From assembly GCA_001001925.1 (NCBI GenBank), contig LCLH01000014.1, forward strand, positions 1 to 12,583: 12,583 nucleotides of DNA, read 5' to 3'. This document shows, piece after piece, positions 1-4,627 of the stretch. The translations under genes were made by a program, and so were the position numbers. This stretch comes from Candidatus Magasanikbacteria bacterium GW2011_GWC2_45_8 (lineage in GTDB: Bacteria > Patescibacteriota > Patescibacteriia > Magasanikbacterales > UBA10146). The notes beneath the pieces are model-generated. The model saw nothing but the letters and a program-made list of their open reading frames with translations, was not told where the DNA came from and searched no databases. The first letter of the stretch is position 1. The number at the start of each line of letters is the position of its first letter.

Positions 1-50
1 TGAAGGAGGGATGTCAACGCAAAAAGCGCGGGCTTTGCAGAGAGGGTATT

Positions 51-73
51 AAAAAACCAGAGGTTAGTCTGGC
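51..73 (-). terminator. Intrinsic terminator after the 87-aa gene
   Basis: Read on the minus strand, CCAGA (72-68) pairs with TCTGG (61-57) around a 6-nt loop. It is followed directly by six T residues (56-51). A G·U pair can extend the stem by one. The stem is short but the U-run is clean, and the element lies about 40 nt after the tandem stop codons of the small gene, where a terminator is expected. The remaining bases 1-50 hold only a weak hairpin (19-38) and an isolated TTGACA on the minus strand (17-12) whose -10 partner would fall outside the window. Confidence 0.55.
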
Positions 74-113
74 TGGAATCAATTGGTTTTGAAAAAGAAA
101 AGGAGAGGTGTTA

Positions 114-377
114 CTACGCGGACGCGATAAGTGTTGTCTCGTATGGCGTGGTCTCGTGGCGATTGGGAAGGTTAGCGCCCGGAGGAAGAGTCACACGTAC
201 CTCATAACCGAGAACCCCATCTTTCTCTGATGGAGTAATGTTGGTTTTGGTGATCCGTACTCCGTATTTTTGCGCCCATTTGGCGGCGGCAAGTCTGGCG
301 AGGCGGGTCGCCCACACTCCCGGAGCTGGTATAATAAAAATATCACGCAAAGTGAGAACCTGATGTACAGGTTGCAT
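114..377 (-). CDS. Small protein of unknown function, 87 aa
   Basis: I do not recognise this protein. The start at 377 is chosen because GGAGG lies 4 nt upstream of that ATG. The frame stays open a further 19 codons upstream to another ATG at 434, but that one has no such site and falls inside the leader hairpin. The protein has a mildly hydrophobic start (residues 8-22, RDIFIIPAPG), a basic amphipathic helix (22-39, ATRLARLAAAKWAQKYG) and then probable beta strands (40-65, with DGVLGYEVRVTLP). There is no signal peptide and there are no cysteines. The gene ends with TAG followed in frame by TAA. It lies downstream of rplT on the same strand, behind a long structured leader with its own promoter, so it may be regulated separately from the ribosomal genes. 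The helix-strand pattern could suit a small nucleic-acid-binding or ribosome-associated protein, but that is speculation. Confidence 0.6.
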   Translation of the reverse strand: MQPVHQVLTLRDIFIIPAPGVWATRLARLAAAKWAQKYGVRITKTNITPSEKDGVLGYEVRVTLPPGANLPNRHETTPYETTLIASA

Positions 378-442
378 CTTTCCTCCGAATGTTCTTGAGT
401 TGATGGAACCCTCGCATACCTTGCGAGTGTTCAAGTGGAAAG
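378..442 (-). promoter_or_regulatory. Leader hairpin that can mask the SD of the 87-aa gene
   Basis: On the minus strand CTTTCC (442-437) is complementary to GGAAAG (383-378), which is the downstream half of the SD region GGAGGAAAG. One base further in, CTTGA (435-431) pairs with TCAAG (398-394). At the tip, CTCGCA (427-422) pairs with TGCGAG (416-411) around a 5-nt loop. Together they form an interrupted stem with the ribosome-binding site on its 3' side. Such an arrangement usually controls translation initiation. The pairing is read directly from the sequence; the regulatory role is inferred. Confidence 0.45.
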
Positions 443-455
443 AGCTGGTGGGGTA

Positions 456-607
456 TCAAAAACCTCCAAAGAGTTTGGACTGAAGGTCTTTCGCACAAAG
501 GAGGGTACTGCACGAGAGACTTGGTCCAAACCCCTTGGAGGTTTAGAAGGCGCAGAAAGATATTGTGATCAACGAACCAAAAAAAATCTGCTAAGGGACA
601 CCTTCTA
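456..607 (-). ncRNA. Unclassified structured RNA or leader, two hairpins
   Basis: Hairpin 1 pairs 610-601 with 550-541 (GTTTAGAAGG with CCTTCTAAAC, 10 perfect pairs) and has an inner GCAGA/TCTGC helix (591-587 with 556-552). Hairpin 2 pairs 543-524 with 480-461, 20 pairs including two G·U. It continues, after a small internal loop, into about ten more pairs with one bulge and one mismatch, and has a roughly 19-nt apical loop containing CCCTCCTTT (505-497). The two mismatching positions of the main stem are G·U on the minus strand but A·C on the plus strand, which favours minus-strand transcription. The inner stem has one wobble the other way. The hairpin ends in TTTTT (462-458), like a terminator. 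A consensus-type promoter at 614-642 would start transcription at about 605-607. I recognise no 6S, SRP, RNase P or T-box signature. It may be a free small RNA or the attenuator leader of the 87-aa gene. Confidence 0.55.
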
Positions 608-613
608 AACTTT

Positions 614-642
614 ATTATACACTAGAAACAAGTTTTTGCCAA
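614..642 (-). promoter_or_regulatory. Sigma-70-type promoter inside the 3' end of rplT
   Basis: The -35 box is TTGGCA (642-637, 5 of 6 consensus), the spacer is exactly 17 nt, and the -10 box is a perfect TATAAT (619-614). The -10 box contains the TAA stop codon of rplT (617-615). The predicted start, about 605-607, falls within the first arm of hairpin 1 of the structured RNA. Promoter, hairpins and U-run are therefore aligned as one transcription unit. Confidence 0.65.
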
Positions 643-956
643 ATCTGTGGATAACTACGGGCAAGCACTGAAAGTGATTTTTTATCCAATGCGATTTGTT
701 TTTTGTGCAACGCGCCCATGAGCTTGCTGTAGGTGGTGTTGAGTTCACGCGCGGCGGCGTTGATTTGAACATGCCAAATTCCCTTGCGTTCACGCTTTTT
801 GTTGCGGCGGTCGCGATAGGCATTGACACCTGCTTTTAGAATGGCAGTTTGAGCAAGTTTGATTTTGCTTTTGCGGCCCCAACGATATCCTTTGGTTTGT
901 TTTAAAATGTTTTTTCTGCGTTTTAGATGCAGTGTTCCTCGTTTGACGCGTGGCAT
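615..956 (-). CDS. rplT: 50S ribosomal protein L20
   Basis: Ribosomal protein L20 binds 23S rRNA early and is needed to assemble the large subunit. The 113-residue length is normal for the family. The basic N-terminal extension begins MPRVKRGTLHLKRRKNILK and runs into KGYRWGRKSKIKLAQ. The typical globular part includes AYRDRRNKKRERKGIW, the HVQINAAARELNTTYS stretch and the LARSYPQIWQKLV helix at the C-terminus. It follows rpmI by 12 nt of pure A/T with no SD, so both are expected to share a transcript starting at the promoter at 1189-1217 or further upstream. In other bacteria L20 represses its own operon by binding mRNA; no obvious copy of that site was seen here. The last codons overlap a promoter for the downstream structured RNA. 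Confidence 0.98.
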   Translation of the reverse strand: MPRVKRGTLHLKRRKNILKQTKGYRWGRKSKIKLAQTAILKAGVNAYRDRRNKKRERKGIWHVQINAAARELNTTYSKLMGALHKKQIALDKKSLSVLARSYPQIWQKLVSSV

Positions 957-968
957 AAATTTAAAAAA

Positions 969-1163
969 TTATGAAGCAGTTACTGTTCTTACGGTGCGAT
1001 GATACGCAAAATACAAGCCCTTGTCTTGGCGTTTGTTGCGAGTCGTTTTTCCTGTTTCTCGCCCATTAAAATGATCCTGACCACTTGCGCGGTGAAGCAT
1101 TTTTTTATTGCGCGTCGTGCGGATTCTTTTTGCTGTTGCTTTGTGTGTTTTGATTTTAGGCAT
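969..1163 (-). CDS. rpmI: 50S ribosomal protein L35
   Basis: L35 is a small basic protein of the large ribosomal subunit. The 64 residues match the family length. The hallmark start MPKIKTHKATAKRIR is present, followed by KKMLHRASGQDHFNGRETGKTTRNKRQ, which corresponds to the usual region of alternating basic and glycine residues. It is the middle gene of the conserved infC-rpmI-rplT order. The predicted leader from the promoter at 1189-1217 is only about 18 nt and has at best a weak SD (CGGAA, 6-10 nt before ATG). Confidence 0.97.
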   Translation of the reverse strand: MPKIKTHKATAKRIRTTRNKKMLHRASGQDHFNGRETGKTTRNKRQDKGLYFAYHRTVRTVTAS

Positions 1164-1188
1164 ACATTCCGTTCAAAATAGTAACTTG

Positions 1189-1217
1189 ACTATATCACAG
1201 AGATAAGGCGGCGTCAA
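1189..1217 (-). promoter_or_regulatory. Extended -10 promoter for rpmI-rplT
   Basis: The -35 box is TTGACG (1217-1212, 5 of 6), the spacer is 17 nt, and the -10 box is TATAGT (1194-1189, 5 of 6). TGA immediately precedes the -10 box, giving the extended TGn motif. Transcription would start near 1182, about 18 nt before the rpmI start codon. This would let L35 and L20 be made independently of IF-3. Confidence 0.6.
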
Positions 1218-1238
1218 GGAGTGGTACTCCGGCACTCC
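1218..1238 (-). other. Hairpin between infC and rpmI
   Basis: GGAGTG (1238-1233) and CACTCC (1223-1218) pair perfectly around a 9-nt loop; flanking G·U pairs can lengthen the stem to about 8. It sits 30 nt after the infC stop codon and touches the -35 box of the rpmI promoter. There is no U-run, so it is not a standard intrinsic terminator. It could protect the infC mRNA 3' end or be a regulatory site for the ribosomal genes. Its function is not known from sequence. Confidence 0.35.
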
Positions 1239-1267
1239 CCATGAGCTAAAATATGGCAACATTACGA

Positions 1268-1840
1268 CTAGTCTTTTACTCCCGATTTGGTGATTACCAA
1301 GCTTATTTTCCCCCCTTGGCGAGTTAGGTCTTGTTCAATGTGACAAGGAATTTCTTTTTTTACAGAATCTACAAATTGGAGGATGACCTCATTTGCCAGA
1401 TGAGAAAATTGGCGTTCGCGCCCCTTTAAGATAATTTCAACCCTCACCTTGTTTCCTTCTTTTAAAAATTCACCTGCTTGTTTGAGTCTTACCGCGCGGT
1501 CTCCCACACCAATACGTGTGGAAAGGCGTATGCCTTTTAATTCCACCTCTTTGCTCTTTGATTTTTGTTTTTTTAATTCTTTCTCTTTTTCGTATTTGAA
1601 TTGTCCGTAATTCAAAATTTTTGCAATTGGAGGTTGGGCAATAGGATTGACTTCTACCAAATCAAAACCGCGCTCTTCGGCAATGGCAAGCGCTTTGTGA
1701 GTTGGCAGAACACCGAGGTTTTCACCATTTTCATCAATTACGCGCAACTCCGAGGAATTAATAAAATGGTTAACTTTGTATTTGTGTTGGATTATTGGTT
1801 CTTCGCGAGGACGAGATCTGCGATGGCGGGAAATGCGCAT
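1268..1840 (-). CDS. infC: Translation initiation factor IF-3
   Basis: IF-3 binds the 30S subunit, prevents premature joining of 50S and checks the start codon and initiator tRNA. The 190-residue protein has both domains: the N-terminal one (about 22-85), with ELRVIDENGENLGVLPTHKA and the conserved PPIAKILNYGQFKYE segment, then a lysine-rich linker (86-100), then the C-terminal one (101-186) with VGDRAVRLKQAGEFLKEGNKV and ILKGRERQFSH. The first 19 residues (MRISRHRRSRPREEP) are a basic extension. The start codon is a normal ATG, so the AUU-based self-regulation known from Escherichia coli is not evident. No SD is present, and the upstream spacer to tmRNA is 25 nt of A/T-rich sequence. Its position between ssrA and rpmI suggests cotranscription with smpB-ssrA. 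Confidence 0.97.
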   Translation of the reverse strand: MRISRHRRSRPREEPIIQHKYKVNHFINSSELRVIDENGENLGVLPTHKALAIAEERGFDLVEVNPIAQPPIAKILNYGQFKYEKEKELKKQKSKSKEVELKGIRLSTRIGVGDRAVRLKQAGEFLKEGNKVRVEIILKGRERQFSHLANEVILQFVDSVKKEIPCHIEQDLTRQGGKISLVITKSGVKD

Positions 1841-1865
1841 TGTGTAAAAAAATTAAATTAATTTT

Positions 1866-2271
1866 TGGTGGAGATGGGGGGAGTTGAACCCCCGTGTTAA
1901 GAGTTCCCACACATTTATGCTCCATACTGGTCCGCTTTGGGTTTTGAGCGCGCGAGTCTAAAAGCAGACAAAATGACGTACGCCGATCTTTCATGGATTT
2001 GACCATTGTCCAGAAAGCTAGAGACATTGGCGAGCTCAATGATTATAACACCTGTAACCGTTTTATTGAGCATCAAACGTACAGATGAACAGTTGCGCTA
2101 GGCTACTGCTAAAGCGTATTGAGGAACGGCAAATGCTTTCGCAATGGCGTTCTTCACGCTTGAAAAGATGTTGGCATCTATAAGTGCCGTGGGAAGTGAG
2201 TTTAACGAGCTAGTCCCACACGCTCGGTATGCGAAATGTGTTAAGAATCCTAGGCGAAGCCCGGCATCCCC
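1866..2271 (-). ncRNA. ssrA: Transfer-messenger RNA (tmRNA), 406 nt
   Basis: tmRNA rescues ribosomes stalled on broken mRNAs and adds a degradation tag. The 5' end GGGGATG (2271-2265) pairs with CATCTCC (1876-1870) as a 7-bp acceptor stem with one G·U, followed by A and an encoded CCA ending at 1866. The T-arm is GGGGG-TTCAACT-CCCCC (1893-1877), with a consensus T-loop. Helix 2 is supported by ACACATTT (2241-2234) pairing with AAATGTGT (1916-1909). A reading frame ending in YALAVA and TAG (2098) follows in the normal place. The 5' end lies 3 nt after the smpB stop codon, so the RNA is probably cut from a joint transcript, by RNase P at the 5' end. It is a standard one-piece tmRNA, not a permuted form. 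Confidence 0.95.
2098..2175 (-). other. tmRNA tag-peptide reading frame
   Basis: In tmRNA, a frame reads GCC AAC ATC TTT and so on to TAC GCT TTA GCA GTA GCC TAG. The most likely tag begins ANIFSSVKN and ends PQYALAVA, 25 residues. The resume codon GCC is preferred because it is followed by AAC, as in the E. coli tag that starts Ala-Asn, and has TAGAT just upstream, resembling the conserved upstream element. The end closely matches the YALAA-type protease signal. The exact resume codon is inferred; the C-terminal half is firm. At 25 residues it is much longer than the 10-residue E. coli tag. Confidence 0.75.
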
Positions 2272-2274
2272 AAT

Positions 2275-2709
2275 TTAAGAAGAAAGTGCGGTCTTGATTT
2301 CACGGTCAATGTCCCGTTTTTTGATGACAGCGCGCTTATCAATTCGCGAGCGGCCACGACCAAGACCAAACTCAAGCTTAAGCTTGTTATGGCTACTATA
2401 TACCTTTAATGGTACAAGTGTCAAGCCTTTTTGCTGTGTTAAGCCAATTAGTCGTTTGATCTCTTTTTTATGCAAAAGAAGCTTGCGGGATTGTGTGGGA
2501 TCATAGCCTTTTTGGATCGCTTTTGCATATAACCCGATATGTGCGTTTAGAAGAAATGCTTCGTCATTATGAATGGTGATATATGCCCCCTTGAGACTCA
2601 TAGAGCCTGCTCGGACAGCCTTAACTTCCGCTCCTGTGAGGCGCAGTCCTGCTTCCCATGTATCTAAAATTTCATAATCAAATCGCGCGCGAGAATTGTT
2701 GATTTCCAT
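2275..2709 (-). CDS. smpB: SsrA-binding protein SmpB
   Basis: SmpB binds the tRNA-like part of tmRNA and mimics an anticodon arm so that tmRNA can enter stalled ribosomes. With the start at 2709 the protein is 144 residues and begins MEINNSRARFDYEILDTWEAGL, as expected for the family. An in-frame ATG at 2742 would add 11 residues without homology and overlaps the promoter region, so it is not preferred. Conserved segments are GAEVKAVRAG (26-35), the SRKLLLHKKEI stretch (74-84) and the basic tail DKRAVIKKRDIDREI (124-138), which contacts the decoding centre. Its stop codon is separated from the tmRNA 5' end by 3 nt, placing both partners of the rescue system in one transcript. Confidence 0.96.
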   Translation of the reverse strand: MEINNSRARFDYEILDTWEAGLRLTGAEVKAVRAGSMSLKGAYITIHNDEAFLLNAHIGLYAKAIQKGYDPTQSRKLLLHKKEIKRLIGLTQQKGLTLVPLKVYSSHNKLKLEFGLGRGRSRIDKRAVIKKRDIDREIKTALSS

Positions 2710-2721
2710 AAAAGTATAAAC

Positions 2722-2750
2722 AGTGTAGCATGTTTTTTGCACTTTGTAGA
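2722..2750 (-). promoter_or_regulatory. Probable promoter for smpB-ssrA
   Basis: TCTACA (2750-2745), a 17-nt spacer and TACACT (2727-2722) preceded by TGC form an extended -10 type promoter. Transcription would begin near 2715, about 6 nt before the chosen smpB ATG. A better-looking hexamer, TATACT (2718-2713), is closer to the gene but would place the start inside the first codon. Either way the mRNA leader is very short and there is no SD. The site overlaps the divergent promoter at 2737-2765. Confidence 0.4.
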
Positions 2751-2765
2751 GAAATTGGGTATACT
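2737..2765 (+). promoter_or_regulatory. Promoter for the permease operon
   Basis: TTGCAC (2737-2742) and TATACT (2760-2765, 5 of 6 consensus) are separated by exactly 17 nt. Transcription would start near 2772, about 27 nt before the permease ATG. It overlaps the likely smpB promoter on the other strand, so the two may interfere with each other. Confidence 0.5.
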
Positions 2766-2798
2766 ATATATATCATTTTTCTTTATTGAACCAAACCC

Positions 2799-3845
2799 AT
2801 GAAAGAACGTCTTTCCATAAGCATTAACACTTCAACTATTATAAAAATCGTGGCGGTTGGGTTGGTGTTGTGGTTTTCTTATATCATTTTAGATATTCTC
2901 GCGCTCATTTTTGTCGCGCTTGTAGTGGCTTCGCTCATTGATCCGTTTGCGGAAGTATTCCAGCGCATTCGCCTGCCTCGCGGTCTAGCGGTAATAGCCG
3001 TATATATTGCTTTTCTCGCATTTTTTGTTTTAATCGGCGCGGCGATTGTCCCCACCATCTCGCGTGAGATTGCGCAAATGACTCAGAATTTTGGTGATGT
3101 AGTTTCAAAAACATCAACGCAAGTAGAAACAGTCAAAGGATTTATAAGCCAATACGGTTTATGGGACAATGCAAAAAAATTATTAGATTCCTTGCCATCA
3201 ACTGGAATTTCCGCCGCGCAAAGCATTGCACACGGAGTAACAGGATTCTTTGACGGGTTGGTGTCATTTATATTGGTGTTGGTAATGGCGTTTTATTTTG
3301 TGGTAGAAAATGAAGACATAAAACGAGGTATCCGCCACCTTGCGCCATCTGAATATCAGCCATATATCGGCCAGTTGGTGGGTCGTATCAAAAAAAAATT
3401 AGGCGACTGGTTGCGCGCGCAGCTCCTGCTTGATTTGATTGTTGGTTTTTTTGTGTATATAGGTTTGCTTATAATAGGCGCGCCGTACGCATTACTTTTG
3501 GGGCTTATTGCCGGCATAACGGAAACAATACCGTATTTTGGGCCTTTTTTTGCCGGTATTTTGGCCACGCTTATGGTATTGACACAAACAGGCGACTGGA
3601 TAAAAACATTGTTTGTGGTGGCGGTGTTTATTGTCGTGCAACAAGTTGAGAACCATATTTTGGTGCCAAAAGTAATGGAACGCACAGTAGGACTTAACCC
3701 CATTGTGAGTATTGTTTCTTTGCTCATTGGTTTTCGTCTGGGCGGCGTGGTGGGTGCTATGTTTTCTATTCCGGCTGCAACCGCGCTTTCCGTGGTAGCC
3801 GCGGATTTTTTACAGTGGCGCGCCAACAAAGAAAGCGCGGCATGA
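2799..3845 (+). CDS. AI-2E family permease (PF01594-like membrane protein)
   Basis: The 348-residue protein is a multi-spanning membrane protein of the AI-2E transporter family (TqsA, YdiK, PerM relatives). Members export autoinducer-2 or act as ion/proton-coupled transporters; the substrate cannot be read here. Visible helices lie at about 13-45 (a pair), 63-86, 152-170, 207-226, 228-240, 250-262, 268-281 and 302-336. Between them is the usual soluble, helical stretch (88-145). Family hallmarks are ETIPYFGPFFAG (242-253), QQVENHILVPKVM (281-293) and GLNPIVSIVSLLIGFRLGG (298-316). It ends in TGA. It starts the plus-strand operon, has no SD, and the next gene follows after 12 nt. Confidence 0.92.
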   Translation: MKERLSISINTSTIIKIVAVGLVLWFSYIILDILALIFVALVVASLIDPFAEVFQRIRLPRGLAVIAVYIAFLAFFVLIGAAIVPTISREIAQMTQNFGDVVSKTSTQVETVKGFISQYGLWDNAKKLLDSLPSTGISAAQSIAHGVTGFFDGLVSFILVLVMAFYFVVENEDIKRGIRHLAPSEYQPYIGQLVGRIKKKLGDWLRAQLLLDLIVGFFVYIGLLIIGAPYALLLGLIAGITETIPYFGPFFAGILATLMVLTQTGDWIKTLFVVAVFIVVQQVENHILVPKVMERTVGLNPIVSIVSLLIGFRLGGVVGAMFSIPAATALSVVAADFLQWRANKESAA

Positions 3846-3857
3846 TGCCAAGTTAAT

Positions 3858-4610
3858 ATGATACATAGATTTTTTCAATGGGGCGTGGTGGCAATATGGT
3901 TTTTGTGCGCGTTGTTAATCAAAACGTTTCCTGGTAGTTTATGGTGGTGGATAGTAAGCGGAGTGATAATAGATGGAGTGTTCGTTGTGTTATACGCAAA
4001 ACGCATCCATGACTTTTCTTGGTCTTTTTATTTCCCATGGATTTTAGGGGCCTATGCGTCGTTGTTTCTTTTTATGTTTTTGGATCGCCCCCTGTTACGA
4101 GACGTGTGGTTTGTAAGCGTAACTATCTGCAGTGTGCTGTATTGGTATCGCCTGGAAAAATGGGCTCACGCGCCGTCGGAACAAGAAACACGCGTTTGCG
4201 CCCTTGCCGCATTTTGGCTCGCCCTTGGCCTTGCCGCTGGCGGAATAACACTCTACGCGTGGCAGATCTTTGTGGGCCAAAGCGCGTGGATTTTGGCTTT
4301 TTGGGTTTTTATGCTTATTGGTACCACTACCATTACCATGTTAAAACTGAAATATAAAAATTCTGCTCCGGAGTTTTTTTTACACAGCGCGGTTCTTATG
4401 TTGATTGCTTTTGAGTTATTTTGGGTGGTTGGATTTACGACGTTAGGATTCGCAAGCAAAGGATATTTATGGGCAAGCGGCGTATGGTATTCATGGTGGC
4501 TTTTCATTTTGATTCAACAAAAAAATATTAAGACAACGCACGTTTTAAAAGGCACCGGAATTCTTTTTTTAAGTTGGTCTATCGTATTTTTTTTCACCCG
4601 ATGGTTTTAA
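3858..4610 (+). CDS. Polytopic membrane protein of unknown function
   Basis: I do not recognise the family. The 250-residue protein is very rich in W, F, L and I. It has about eight or nine predicted membrane helices, roughly at 8-22, 28-46, 57-75, 83-97, 113-136, 141-160, 173-194, 201-219 and 230-247. The loops are short; the most charged ones are around 98-112 (RLEKWAHAPSEQETR) and 220-228 (QQKNIKTTH). There is no enzymatic motif. It lies 12 nt after the permease and 17 nt before the HtrA-like gene, so all three are probably cotranscribed and act at the membrane. It has no SD. Confidence 0.8.
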   Translation: MIHRFFQWGVVAIWFLCALLIKTFPGSLWWWIVSGVIIDGVFVVLYAKRIHDFSWSFYFPWILGAYASLFLFMFLDRPLLRDVWFVSVTICSVLYWYRLEKWAHAPSEQETRVCALAAFWLALGLAAGGITLYAWQIFVGQSAWILAFWVFMLIGTTTITMLKLKYKNSAPEFFLHSAVLMLIAFELFWVVGFTTLGFASKGYLWASGVWYSWWLFILIQQKNIKTTHVLKGTGILFLSWSIVFFFTRWF

Positions 4611-4627
4611 AATAAGATAATAATAAC

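Noticed and set aside
3..52. Plus-strand AAGGAGG just before an ATG at 11 (13 codons, ending TAA)
   Set aside because: The SD-to-ATG spacing is 1 nt, the frame is tiny, and a minus-strand terminator lies immediately after; more likely chance or an edge of something outside the window.
497..523. Plus-strand AAAGGAGGG as a ribosome-binding site
   Set aside because: No ATG, GTG or TTG lies within a usable distance downstream, and the sequence is in a hairpin loop; better explained as part of the minus-strand structured RNA.
605..829. 74-codon frame overlapping rplT in another frame
   Set aside because: It overlaps a certain ribosomal protein gene, has no recognisable features, and its end runs into the promoter and structured RNA.
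1801..1865. Terminator between tmRNA and infC
   Set aside because: The 25-nt spacer has a T-run but no stem other than the tmRNA acceptor and T-arm themselves.
1770..2039. 89-codon minus-strand frame across tmRNA and the start of infC
   Set aside because: It covers the tRNA-like part of tmRNA and the infC start in another frame, has no SD, and its composition is not protein-like.
3356..3829. 157-codon frame antisense to the permease
   Set aside because: The plus strand encodes a clear AI-2E family protein with hallmark motifs; the antisense product is a Thr/Ser/Pro-rich shadow.
4019..4357. 112-codon plus-strand frame inside the polytopic membrane protein gene
   Set aside because: It is a +1-type shadow of a longer frame with coherent membrane helices, and has no SD or recognisable domain.
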